From JAMDEO01 sp963775295 (GTDB lineage Bacteria; Actinomycetota; Thermoleophilia; RBG-16-64-13), in contig CAVZIK010000006.1 of NCBI GenBank assembly GCA_963775295.1, forward strand, positions 1,426,001 through 1,490,000: 64,000 nucleotides of DNA, written 5' to 3'. The notes under the pieces were generated by a model. It was not told where the DNA came from, made no database searches, and was given only the letters and a program-made list of their open reading frames with translations. The stretch's first letter is position 1. Each line of letters starts with the position of its first letter. A program made the translations under genes and the position numbers. This document shows, in pieces, positions 26,075 to 33,619 of this stretch.

Positions 26075-26467
26075 TCATCCTTCGTGCTCCTTCCCGTGGC
26101 GGTCAAACGCGTCGAAGGCATACTTCTCGCGAGACTGAAGCGCTTCGCTTAGCCGATCGCGGCATAGGGTCCAGTAGGCTTCGTGCAATGCCGACTCATG
26201 ACAGTCCCAATCGAGGCCATCAAGCACGTAACCGGCGGGCCACCTCGCGGCCAGGCGCCGTGTTGATTCGAGGAGGAGCGCGTCAGCTTCGATTTGGTAA
26301 TCAATCAGTCGGAGCAGCTCCTGCTTGTGCTGCCGGAGAAGGCTGACAAGCTCCACGGGGATTGGGTGAGTCTCAGGGAACAGCGGGTCCGCCTTGATAC
26401 GGTCCCCGTCGCGAGAAAGCAACACAAATGACTCAAGACAGGTCTCCCACAGCTCGACGGTTGTCAT
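26075..26467 (-). CDS. Small helical protein of the mobile element
   Basis: ATG 26467 is preceded by AGGAGG five bases away. The 130-residue product is helical and acidic, with VELVSLLRQHKQELLRLIDYQ, a pattern like the N-terminal TubC docking helices often seen in small phage and plasmid proteins, and LDWDCHESALHEAYWTLCRDR near its end. No catalytic motif is seen. It ends 16 bases before the next minus-strand gene and probably shares its transcript. Confidence 0.55.
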   Translation of the reverse strand: MTTVELWETCLESFVLLSRDGDRIKADPLFPETHPIPVELVSLLRQHKQELLRLIDYQIEADALLLESTRRLAARWPAGYVLDGLDWDCHESALHEAYWTLCRDRLSEALQSREKYAFDAFDRHGKEHEG

Positions 26468-26527
26468 TTGGGCCTCCTGTCCTTGAACCAAGTCCCCATA
26501 TAGGAGTGGAGGCTGAGAAGTTCTATT

Positions 26528-26606
26528 CCGCACGCTTCTGAAGCGTGCGGGGGTAATTGAACTTCCCAGGGGTACCGGGGCTGGGAAATTGGGACTTCCC
26601 AGCCCC
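26528..26606. other. Cluster of perfect hairpins next to the PrimPol gene (origin or attenuator candidate)
   Basis: Hairpin 1 is a perfect 10-bp stem with a 3-base loop (26528-26550). Hairpin 2 is an 11-bp perfect stem with an 8-base loop (26577-26606). The left half of hairpin 2 could instead pair with TTCCCAG at 26563-26569, so two structures exclude each other. The sequence ACTTCCCAG is present twice. The cluster fills the 162-base gap between the PrimPol gene and the next gene of the same strand. It could be an origin of replication, a small RNA or an attenuator; no T tract follows. Confidence 0.5.
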
Positions 26607-26629
26607 TTACCCTATGAAGGGGAGAAGAT

Positions 26630-28447
26630 TCAAATGTGCATTGCATGATCAACCCGTTGGGCTGCCGAGAGCCAATAGCCATAGGAGCGTTTCGTAGCCG
26701 TGCCCACGTCCTTGTCTCGTATTACATGGCCTTCCGCCACCAGTTCATCGAGGGCTCGTTCCAGGGTGGTCTTCGAGCACCCCAAGGTCTCGCGAAGCGC
26801 GGCGAAGGTCGCAGCTTCTGCTTCCTTGTGGGGCAGGGTGTCAAGGACGGCCTCGCGGACTTGGGCTCGCTCCAGTTCTCCGGAGTCACCCACCAACCGG
26901 TAGCCATCTGCGTCACGTTCGATGATCACCTTGCCCGGCCCACCGTCGAAGCGGGACACCACCTCGAACTCGCGCCTGGTCTCGTGTCCAATCTGGTTGG
27001 CGCGGCGAAGGGAGAGCAGTATGTCGGCCGCCCCGCCATATGCGGAACTCCCGCGGGCGTCATCGCCCACGTCGCCTCCGGACTTGCGGCCGTGGGCCAC
27101 CACGAGCACAGCTAGACCGCCCGCAGCCGCAATCTGCAAGGAGCGCATGGCCTCGATGGCCTGGGCGCTATCATTTTCATCCTGCACCCCAGCCCAATGC
27201 GAGAGCGTGTCTACGACCAAGAGAGCGGCGCCTATCTTCACGGCGTGATCGGCGGCAGCGACGACCATTTCCGGCCAGGTGAGTTCTCCCGCCTCGTGAT
27301 GCAGGAGAAGCGCGAACCCTTCGGCATCGAGCACCCCGGCCCGTTCCAGATTGGCTCGGAAGGTCGGTGCTCGTTCCTCAGTCAAGTAGAGGACTCCGGC
27401 GCGGTTGGCCGGGTAGCCGAGGAAGGACTCCCCCCGTACTACGGCGCCGCACAGAGCAACTGCGAACGTCGTCTTACCTGCCTTGACCTTACCGGCCAGA
27501 AAGGTAACGCAGCCTTTCGCGACCAAGTTCTCTACCAGCCACTCTGGCCGCTCGGAGGCTATCGATCTGAGCTCTGAGGCCGTCCGAAACCGCGGCTCCG
27601 GCGGCTGGTCAGTGCCTTCTTCGCTGGCCTCATCGGTGACAGCTTTCTTCCCAGCGAAGATACTGCTCCGCTGCCCGGGGTCGTACCGGACCACCGACGA
27701 GGCGATCTTGCGCACCTGCTGATCGGGAAGGGGTGGCTCACAGCGGTTGGCATTCTCTACTCGGATTGCGGCGAGCATGGTTTCCTCACTCGCCCCTCTT
27801 TGGCGCATGGAACCAGCCAGACTAGTGAGCCAAGTCTCTCGCTGCCCTTTTGGTATCTGTTCGGGCAAGGGCACGGCCTTTGCGGTTCCGCCGTCCGGCT
27901 TGTTGACTTCGGACAACCAGGGTGGCGGATCGGCCAGCGGGCAGTCCGCGGGCGAGGTAGCCCATTCGTAGCGGTTGCCACTCTTGTGAGAGCTGGGCGC
28001 TGCTACCACATAGCCGCCATCTCCTCGGCTGTCGACTTTGGGACCGATCTTCCCGGTTGTGTTCGGGTGATTGCCTCCCGGATGACGATAGAAGTAATGC
28101 CAGCCTCCACCCCCGGTCTTGGCGATCACCGTCGGGCACGTCCGGAGCTTGAGATCCCGGAGTGTCTCCCGACCCTGTTCGCCGTCGACATCGAGGACCA
28201 GAAGGCCGGAGACGGCACCGGTGACGATGCCAATGTTTGCCTCCGGCCAGCGCTTCCACCAAGATCGAACTTCATCTACAGTTGGCACGCATGTTTTGTA
28301 GGGTTCCCATTGGATGCGGGGGTGCTTACCCGGACTGGAACAATCCGGGTAAGCACACGAGCAGCGTCCCTCGCGGACGGAGTGCAGCGGGATAACACCC
28401 CACCCGCAGGCGAGGTAGTCAAGAGCGGCGTCCGCGAGGGAGTCCAC
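26630..28447 (-). CDS. PrimPol (bifunctional DNA primase/polymerase) fused to RepA-like AAA ATPase
   Basis: A 605-residue replication protein. Residues ~1-180 match the Prim-Pol fold: YLACGWGVIPLHSV, GKHPRIQWEPYKT, catalytic DVDG in GLLVLDVDGEQG, and GGWHYFYRHPGG. Residues ~290-500 are a RecA/RepA-type ATPase with Walker A AGKVKAGKTTFA, Walker B ALLVVDTLSHW and a VVAHGRKSGG sensor-like loop. The C-terminal ~75 residues form a winged helix (REAVLDTLPHKEAEA, SKTTLERALDELVAEGHV). Such fusions initiate replication of plasmids, phages and actinobacterial integrative elements. The start is GTG 28447, 13 bases after the upstream gene. Confidence 0.88.
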   Translation of the reverse strand: MDSLADAALDYLACGWGVIPLHSVREGRCSCAYPDCSSPGKHPRIQWEPYKTCVPTVDEVRSWWKRWPEANIGIVTGAVSGLLVLDVDGEQGRETLRDLKLRTCPTVIAKTGGGGWHYFYRHPGGNHPNTTGKIGPKVDSRGDGGYVVAAPSSHKSGNRYEWATSPADCPLADPPPWLSEVNKPDGGTAKAVPLPEQIPKGQRETWLTSLAGSMRQRGASEETMLAAIRVENANRCEPPLPDQQVRKIASSVVRYDPGQRSSIFAGKKAVTDEASEEGTDQPPEPRFRTASELRSIASERPEWLVENLVAKGCVTFLAGKVKAGKTTFAVALCGAVVRGESFLGYPANRAGVLYLTEERAPTFRANLERAGVLDAEGFALLLHHEAGELTWPEMVVAAADHAVKIGAALLVVDTLSHWAGVQDENDSAQAIEAMRSLQIAAAGGLAVLVVAHGRKSGGDVGDDARGSSAYGGAADILLSLRRANQIGHETRREFEVVSRFDGGPGKVIIERDADGYRLVGDSGELERAQVREAVLDTLPHKEAEAATFAALRETLGCSKTTLERALDELVAEGHVIRDKDVGTATKRSYGYWLSAAQRVDHAMHI

Positions 28448-28460
28448 TGCTTCGGTACCC

Positions 28461-29093
28461 TTAGAAGGGGATAGTGCCGTCGTCGACCTCCTCAGCGTCG
28501 AGGATGGTCTCTTCGGTCATGACCGGTCGACTCGTGGGCCGGGCGGACAAGGCCTTGTACTCGGGCGAGGATTCGATCTTCTTCTTGTGGTAGTCCGAGA
28601 GTGAGTCAAATACGTCTCGGTCAAACTCGTCTGGTTCCAGTGCGAAGTAGACCAGGTCGTTAACCCGTGGCGGCACCTCAGTGCCCTTGGGCACGCCGGT
28701 CACGCCGGTCACCTTCGCCTTGCCGTTGTCGTTCAACGTGATCGTGAGCAGGCAGGGCTGGTTGAGCAGACTCTTAATGACGAATCCCTCGGCCTCTTCC
28801 TTGGTGAAGTCACGTCCTCGCCAGTTGATGAGATCGCGTCGCAAGTTGCTTTTCTCGCTGATGCTGGCCGTGTAGAACTTGCCCACCAGGAACGGTAGTC
28901 CTTGGGACTGCCCCTTTGGGATGAGTTCGTTGGGTAGCTCAAAACCGACGAAGACCTCCCGTCGAGAGGTCGGTTGTCCTTGGTATTCGCCGTTTTGAGT
29001 GCCGTGGTCGATGAGCGAAACGCAACGACCTAGAGGTACACCGGTCGGCGGCTGTTGGAAGTCCCCTCCGTTGTCTGTCAATTTCCAGGACAT
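28461..29093 (-). CDS. Phage/plasmid-type replication accessory protein
   Basis: ATG 29093 is preceded by an excellent GGAAGGAG; an ATG at 29120 would add nine residues and place the SD inside the gene. The 210-residue product reads MSWKLTDNGGDFQQPP, VSLIDHGTQNGEYQGQP, LPNELIPKGQ, YTASISEKSNLRRDLINWRG and ends with an acidic tail (EEVDDGTIPF) like those of single-stranded DNA-binding proteins. Phage genomes often carry such a protein beside primase and helicase genes. A role in binding single-stranded DNA is inferred from the tail and the position before the PrimPol gene. Confidence 0.6.
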   Translation of the reverse strand: MSWKLTDNGGDFQQPPTGVPLGRCVSLIDHGTQNGEYQGQPTSRREVFVGFELPNELIPKGQSQGLPFLVGKFYTASISEKSNLRRDLINWRGRDFTKEEAEGFVIKSLLNQPCLLTITLNDNGKAKVTGVTGVPKGTEVPPRVNDLVYFALEPDEFDRDVFDSLSDYHKKKIESSPEYKALSARPTSRPVMTEETILDAEEVDDGTIPF

Positions 29094-29307
29094 CTTCTTC
29101 TCCTTCCTTGTATTGTTCATGCCCCGGCGGGTCTCCGGGTCAATCAGCGCAGTAGCCCGTCTTCGGCCACTCGGTCTCCAGGCAGTACGCGGGGGTGGGA
29201 TCCAGGTCGGACCATGAGATCCAGCCCGCGCCACCTCGCCAAAGGAGTGCGCCAACGATCCCCAGAATTGCTGTGCGATGTCCGGGTTCTCTCCCCTCCG
29301 AGGGGCC

Positions 29308-29703
29308 CTATTCCGCATGGTTATCTGAGTTGTCGTGGCTATGGCCCTCTTCCTGCGGCTCAGCATCGAACGAGGATCCATCGGAGGCGCCAAGCCATTC
29401 GAGGAAGCGTCCGATCGGGATTAGGAACGATCGGCCTAAACGGACCGAGGGTATGACGCCGTCCCTCAGGCCTTTGTAGAAGGAACCCCGACTGCAGCAT
29501 GCGATCCGATAGGCTGCGTCAGGGCGGATCATGGCTTGTTCGCCAGTGCGGTGAAATCTCCGAAGATCAGCAAGGCTAAGGATGCGGCCCTTCTGGCCAA
29601 CCGGGCTGGCGAACCAACCTGGATCGGCGTCGACGTTCTCGGTGGCCGGATCATCCTTCTCCGCAGGACCCGTTTCTTTGGACTGCCGATTCCGCACCTT
29701 CAT
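29308..29703 (-). CDS. Excisionase-like HTH protein, second copy
   Basis: A 131-residue protein whose ATG overlaps the stop of the upstream excisionase-like gene (ATGA, 29700-29703). Residues ~60-104 form a MerR/Xis-type winged helix (AAYRIACCSRGSFYKGLRD, VIPSVRLGRSFLIPIGRFLEWLG). Long polar tails lie on both sides. Such small proteins bind the recombination sites and steer the integrase to excision, or act as repressors. Having two coupled copies suggests a hetero-complex at the element ends or split regulation. Confidence 0.7.
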   Translation of the reverse strand: MKVRNRQSKETGPAEKDDPATENVDADPGWFASPVGQKGRILSLADLRRFHRTGEQAMIRPDAAYRIACCSRGSFYKGLRDGVIPSVRLGRSFLIPIGRFLEWLGASDGSSFDAEPQEEGHSHDNSDNHAE

Positions 29704-29885
29704 TTGTCGGTCTTCAACGGCCTGAGCAGCGCGAGAGCGGCCGATCGTTGGATTCGCAACCCTCGTTTTCCGACACGGGACGCGGCCAGCCGACCGTCTC
29801 GAATCATCCGGTAGATGGTTTCTCTATCTGTTCTGATGAGTTCGGCCACCTCTCTGGGACTTAGGTATTCCTCACTCAATCTCAT
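29700..29885 (-). CDS. Excisionase-like HTH protein (MerR/Xis family)
   Basis: The core EEYLSPREVAELIRTDRETI, YRMIRDGRLAASRVGKRGLRI is a classic DNA-binding helix-turn-helix domain of the excisionase family, 60 residues or so long. AAGGAGGTG, a near-perfect anti-16S match, directly abuts ATG 29885. The spacing is better for the TTG two codons later (29879), so the true start may be that TTG. It is the first gene of the minus-strand element operon and faces the divergent 29994 gene. Confidence 0.75.
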   Translation of the reverse strand: MRLSEEYLSPREVAELIRTDRETIYRMIRDGRLAASRVGKRGLRIQRSAALALLRPLKTDK

Positions 29886-29902
29886 CACCTCCTTGGCGAC
29901 GG

Positions 29903-29940
29903 TTGACACATGCTGCAACTCAGCGTACGGTAAATGTGTC
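29903..29940 (+). promoter_or_regulatory. Promoter with flanking inverted repeat, upstream of the integrase operon
   Basis: A perfect TTGACA (29903-29908) is followed, after 17 bases, by TACGGT (29926-29931), which fits the loose TANNNT -10 of high-GC Gram-positives. A 7-bp inverted repeat, GACACAT (29905-29911) and ATGTGTC (29934-29940), overlaps the -35 box and spans the likely start site. It is a good candidate operator for one of the divergent HTH proteins. Confidence 0.5.
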
Positions 29941-29993
29941 CTCATGAAAAAGCGGACAGTGCACAGGACAACGTATTAGGCAAAGCGGGTGTG

Positions 29994-31268
29994 ATGGCTA
30001 GCGCGGTACACCAAGAAATGGGATGGTGGTGGAGGTTTTCGGAATACCGGGTAGTCGGCGGTCGGATTGAACCCGCGCCGGGAGCGAGGCTGAGTCAATA
30101 CGATCCTTGGGCCGACTACCGTGCTTCGCGGTCACGCGGGGGGAATGGGGAGCCGCCGTACCAGTCGCTCCTGTCCTTGCTTCGACGGATTGACTATCGC
30201 GCGTCGGGGCGGGGTTTTGTGCTGAAACCCGAAAGTGAGGCTCAGATTGCACGATGGTGTTCGCGGCACGGCCTAATAGGCGTGCTGCCCCAGACGATTC
30301 AAAGAATTGACCTTCCGGCAGTCGCCAGAGCCTCTATCCCAGAATCGGGGGTGACTGTTAGAGACGCTCTTCGAATCACCATCTCCGCACACGGTAGGGA
30401 TCCCGCTGGTTGGTCCACCAGCAAGATTCCCGACACTGAAATTCCAGAGAAGACCCATCCAGGGCTCATTACTCGGTTCATCCAGAGCGGTCTTCTAAAG
30501 AAGGATCATTCCGGCCAAGAGCGGGAGCCCGGATTTGTCTCATATAGCGGCGTCATCCCTTACGACGAACTCAAGGCTCTAGTTGGCGTGTTTGCAAGCC
30601 GGTGGTGGCAGCGACCCGGCGCCGTACAAGTTGCGGGCCCGAGATTGTCACTGGACGAGCTAGCTAAATCCTATTTTCCTGGTGTGCCCGGCGAAGAGCG
30701 AGAGTCATTCGACTATCCACAGCCCCTCACACCAGGCTTCTGGCATTTGTATTCGGAGACGGTCAAGGATTTTCTTCATCGGGCTGGCTGGCTGCAGGCG
30801 GCGCTCGAACATATCGGCAGCGTCGACTTGGCAGACGCGACGTGGTCTGAGGGAGAAGTCGGGGATTTCCCCATTGGCTTGGATATTCTCAACTTTTTGA
30901 CCGGGTCTGCGAATCGTGTTCTCGGCGTGAGGCATGTCTCCCTTGAACTTGTCTGGCTGTTCCCATCCCTACTGGCGAGCTACGCGATGATGATTGCCGA
31001 GGATCTGACGCAGAACAATGCGCTTCACGCATGCTCCGTTTGCGATACACCATTCCTTTCCAAGGCGTACCAGGTCAAGTACTGCTCGGACACCTGTCGA
31101 TTCAGAGCTCAGAAGAGACGACAGCGTAAGGCGGAAAAAGCCAGGCGTCTATACGAAAAAGGTTGGTCATGTGAGCAGATAGCCGCCGAGCTCGGGGAGG
31201 AACCGGGAACGATCAATGAATGGCTCAAATTGGCTGGGCATCAGACGGAAGGAGAAGCTGCAACGTGA
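29994..31268 (+). CDS. Mobile-element protein with C-terminal zinc finger and HTH
   Basis: ATG 29994 starts MASAVHQEMGWWWRFSEYRV; the open frame begins 60 bases earlier but that would start within the promoter. The ~424-residue protein is of unknown type over its first ~330 residues (helical, with WADYRASRSRGG and TRFIQSGLLKK). Then comes a zinc finger ACSVCDTPFLSKAYQVKYC followed by SDTCRFRAQKRRQRK, like the CGNR or MYND-type finger found in uncharacterised regulators, and a last HTH (EKGWSCEQIAAELGEEPGTI). It likely binds DNA and regulates the element. GTGA overlap couples it to the integrase. Confidence 0.6.
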   Translation: MASAVHQEMGWWWRFSEYRVVGGRIEPAPGARLSQYDPWADYRASRSRGGNGEPPYQSLLSLLRRIDYRASGRGFVLKPESEAQIARWCSRHGLIGVLPQTIQRIDLPAVARASIPESGVTVRDALRITISAHGRDPAGWSTSKIPDTEIPEKTHPGLITRFIQSGLLKKDHSGQEREPGFVSYSGVIPYDELKALVGVFASRWWQRPGAVQVAGPRLSLDELAKSYFPGVPGEERESFDYPQPLTPGFWHLYSETVKDFLHRAGWLQAALEHIGSVDLADATWSEGEVGDFPIGLDILNFLTGSANRVLGVRHVSLELVWLFPSLLASYAMMIAEDLTQNNALHACSVCDTPFLSKAYQVKYCSDTCRFRAQKRRQRKAEKARRLYEKGWSCEQIAAELGEEPGTINEWLKLAGHQTEGEAAT

Positions 31269-32590
31269 GGGGCCACGTCCGTCAGCCACCCGGCATGAAG
31301 ACCTGGCAACTCATCTATGAGCTGGGCGAACAAAGCGCCCAGCGATGTGTCGATTGTCGCAAGCGCTTCTGGGTGGAACGCCGCCTGCTTGATGTTTGTC
31401 CCGTGTGTGGCGGGAGACTCGTGCTGCGGGTAGAACGTCGACAAGGTTGTCGCTCCGGATTTCGGACGAAGAAGGATGCTGATGGGGCTTTGAATGACAT
31501 CCTCGGTTCGCTCCAGCACGGCTCCTACGTCCAGCCGGCAAAAGTCACCTTGGCCGAATTCTTGCAGGACGAGTGGCTCCCGGCCATCGAACACACCGTA
31601 CGCCCGACGACCCTCGTCGGCTACCGCTGCAATATCGCTGCTCATCTGACCTACGGCTTCGGCGCTACTCCATTGCAGAAGATCACGCCCTCCGCCCTGA
31701 ACCGGTTCTACGGCAAGTTGCTTACCGAACCTCGGATGAGCCGCAAGAAACCGAGGGAGAAGTCAAAGGAAGTAGACAAGACGGAATCGGCCGACCCCGA
31801 GGAGCAGCCGAAGCCCCTTTCCCCGACCACCGTCCGCCACATCCACGCGATCCTTCACCGGGCTCTGGGGGACGCGGTTCGCTGGGGCAAGCTCCAGCGC
31901 AATCCGGCGGATGCTGCGGATCCTCCTCGATCGACGCGCACGGGCGAGAACGAAATGAAGAACTGGTCGGCCATGCAGCTTCGCGCGTTCCTGGACATGA
32001 CCAAGGACGAGCGGCTGGGTCCTCTGTGGCACGTTCTTGCTTCCACGGGCATGCGGCGGGGGGAGGCGCTCGGCCTCCGGTGGGCAGATGTCGATCTGGA
32101 TGGCGGAAATGGCACCGGCCCCGCGATCCATGTCAGGCAGGCTCTGGTGTCCGCCGGCTACAAGGTTTCCTACTCGGAGCCAAAGACCCAAAGAGGCCGG
32201 CGAACCATTGCGCTTGACCCGAGGACGGTGTCAGTTCTCAGGGAGTGGCGTAACCGGCAAGGGGGGGAGGCCGAGGATTGGGGTGAGCTCTGGATCGATA
32301 CTGGTTTGGTGTTCACGCGCGAGAGCGGCGTCGCTTGGCACCCGGACCGCATAAGCAAGGTGTTCGAAGACGCGATTAAGGCTTCAGGACTACCGAGGAT
32401 CCGTCTTCATGACCTTCGTCATACTCACGCCACCATCGCGCTCGGTGCCAATGTGCACCCGAAGGTGGTGTCGGACCGCCTTGGCCACAGCACGGTGGCC
32501 TTCACGCTCGACGTCTACTCGCACTGCATCCCCGCTCTTGCCCAAGACGCCGCGGACAGGGTCGCAGCGCTCGTCTTCGCGGCCGAGTAG
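31265..32590 (+). CDS. Tyrosine-type site-specific integrase
   Basis: GTG 31265 overlaps the upstream stop, with AAGGAG about ten bases ahead. The ~441-residue product has the tyrosine recombinase catalytic set: R264/R265 in STGMRRGEALGLRW, H382-xx-R385 in LHDLRHTHATIAL, H in DRLGHSTVAFT and nucleophile Y418 in LDVYSHC. A core-binding SAM-like domain precedes it (VTLAEFLQDEWLPAIEHTVR). The first ~60 residues hold a zinc ribbon (CVDCRKRF...CPVCGGRL) in place of the usual AP2-like arm-binding domain. It lies 155 bases from the 3' end of a tRNA-Arg gene, the usual arrangement of tRNA-targeting integrases. Confidence 0.95.
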   Translation: MRGHVRQPPGMKTWQLIYELGEQSAQRCVDCRKRFWVERRLLDVCPVCGGRLVLRVERRQGCRSGFRTKKDADGALNDILGSLQHGSYVQPAKVTLAEFLQDEWLPAIEHTVRPTTLVGYRCNIAAHLTYGFGATPLQKITPSALNRFYGKLLTEPRMSRKKPREKSKEVDKTESADPEEQPKPLSPTTVRHIHAILHRALGDAVRWGKLQRNPADAADPPRSTRTGENEMKNWSAMQLRAFLDMTKDERLGPLWHVLASTGMRRGEALGLRWADVDLDGGNGTGPAIHVRQALVSAGYKVSYSEPKTQRGRRTIALDPRTVSVLREWRNRQGGEAEDWGELWIDTGLVFTRESGVAWHPDRISKVFEDAIKASGLPRIRLHDLRHTHATIALGANVHPKVVSDRLGHSTVAFTLDVYSHCIPALAQDAADRVAALVFAAE

Positions 32591-32720
32591 TTTCCTTCGT
32601 AGATCACCCTCTGCTGCCGGACCGTCACGGCTGGTGTCATCCCCTGTCGGATGGGACGTTGACGATCCGTTGATGAAGAGGCCCTTTGGGGCACGATCCG
32701 AGCAGATCCCCAAAGAAAAA

Positions 32721-32740
32721 GCCCCGCATTTGGGGCCTTT
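32721..32740. terminator. Bidirectional rho-independent terminator between integrase and tRNAs
   Basis: GCCCC (32721-32725), loop GCATTT, GGGGC (32732-32736) is followed by CTTTCT on the plus strand and preceded by AAAGAAAAA, which reads as TTTTTCTTT on the minus strand. It can therefore end both the integrase transcript and the leftward tRNA transcript; the minus-strand T tract is the better one. Confidence 0.75.
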
Positions 32741-32745
32741 CTAAG

Positions 32746-32819
32746 CGCGCCTGACGCGACTCGAACGCGTGACCTTTGGTTTCGTAGACCAACGCTCTAT
32801 CCAACTGAGCTACAGGCGC
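32746..32819 (-). tRNA. tRNA-Arg (anticodon ACG)
   Basis: The minus strand folds as a complete 74-base tRNA. The acceptor arms GCGCCTG (from 32819) and CAGGCGC (to 32747) pair fully. The D-arm is AGCTCAGTTGGATAGAGC. The anticodon stem TTGGT/ACCAA encloses loop CTACGAA with anticodon ACG. The T-arm contains GTTCGAGTC. CCA is not encoded. Its 3' end faces the integrase gene and is the likely attachment site of the element. Confidence 0.95.
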
Positions 32820-32826
32820 ACATTGG

Positions 32827-32917
32827 CGGAGAAGGAGGGATTCGAACCCTCGGAAGGAGCATTCACTCCTTCACTCGCTTAGCAGGCGAGCGCCTTCAGC
32901 CTCTCGGCCACTTCTCC
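32827..32917 (-). tRNA. tRNA-Ser (anticodon GCT)
   Basis: A 91-base class II tRNA on the minus strand. Acceptor arms GGAGAAG (from 32917) and CTTCTCC (to 32828) pair, the anticodon loop CTGCTAA carries GCT, a long variable arm (GAAGGAG...CTCCTTC) is present and the T-loop is GTTCGAATC. It lies seven bases upstream of tRNA-Arg and is surely co-transcribed. A TAGAAT sequence about 36 bases upstream (32958-32953, minus) may be the -10 box. Confidence 0.95.
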
Positions 32918-33098
32918 AAAGGGCGGCAAGGCGTCGCCCTCAGCGAGCGATTATTCTAGCAGAGGCAAAGCCGACACGTAACTCCCGGATGGGCAAGCAG
33001 GTACCGTTTGGCGTCAGAACCAGAAATTACGTGAGGATGTGCACACGGCCTGCGTGCCCACGATCCGGGGCGCAAGGCTGGACGAGGCGCTCGCGGTT

Positions 33099-33149
33099 GT
33101 CGACGATTGAACTTGCAGCAGTGGCACTGTTGCAAGTTCAATCGTCGAC
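33099..33149. repeat. Perfect long inverted repeat (hairpin)
   Basis: Two perfectly complementary 19-base arms lie at 33099-33117 and 33131-33149. The 13 bases between them extend the stem by CAGT/ACTG across one G-T pair, leaving a GGC loop, so an RNA would form a stem of about 24 pairs. No T tract follows on either strand. A 9-base direct repeat CCGGGGCGC flanks it (33065-33073 and 33150-33158, allowing one-base uncertainty). It occupies the 32945-33223 gap between the tRNAs and tatA, which has no gene. Confidence 0.8.
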
Positions 33150-33223
33150 CCGGGGCGCGATCAAACCCATCCGATCGCGTCCGCAAAGAGAGCTTCCCGG
33201 TGAAGCTGGAGTCTGCTTTTCGA

Positions 33224-33472
33224 TCAGCTCTTCTCGGTCGTTTCGGCCTTGACGGTGGAGTCAGCCGCAGCCGTTGCAGTAGTGGCCTCGGCGCTCACGT
33301 CTTCCTTCATCGCGGCCTGGACGTCGTCCTTGGTCTCCTTGAGGCCCTTCTTGAAGCCGGTAATGGACTTGCCGAGCGAGGAGCCGAGTTCAGGCAGCTT
33401 GCGGGGCCCAAAGATGAGCAGGGCCAGCACCAGAACGATCGCGATTTCCCACGGTCCGATCCAACTAGGCAT
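33224..33472 (-). CDS. tatA: Sec-independent protein translocase TatA
   Basis: An 82-residue protein with the TatA layout: a short N-terminal membrane helix (GPWEIAIVLVLALLIFG), the hinge FGPRKLPELGSSLGK, an amphipathic helix (SITGFKKGLKETKDDVQAAM) and an acidic, Ala/Thr-rich tail. TatA oligomers form the pore of the twin-arginine pathway, which would export the RR-signal molybdoenzyme encoded at 41633. No tatC is in the window. Confidence 0.93.
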   Translation of the reverse strand: MPSWIGPWEIAIVLVLALLIFGPRKLPELGSSLGKSITGFKKGLKETKDDVQAAMKEDVSAEATTATAAADSTVKAETTEKS

Positions 33473-33619
33473 CCAAACACTCTCCTATTTGCAGATTGGG
33501 AGTTGGAGGACCATATTATCTCACGGTTAGGGAACACGCGCAGGCTCACCACCTGACAGCAACCTGAGTGAGCACGTGGGGATTCGGCTGGGCGAGGCCA
33601 GGCCGCACGAGCCTTCCCC

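Larger units (their letters stand above)
25261..32746. mobile_element. Integrated element at tRNA-Arg (integrase/PrimPol type); left end not located
   Basis: Genes from the winged-helix protein to the integrase form a coherent module: replication (PrimPol/AAA, accessory protein), two excisionase-like HTH proteins, a divergent regulator and a tyrosine integrase next to the 3' end of tRNA-Arg(ACG). This matches actinobacterial integrative elements in its replication and integration parts, but no FtsK/TraB-like translocase, relaxase or phage structural gene was seen. The right end is placed at the tRNA 3' end. The left end could lie further left, up to about 20 kb; no duplicate of the tRNA 3' part was found by eye. 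Confidence 0.65.
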
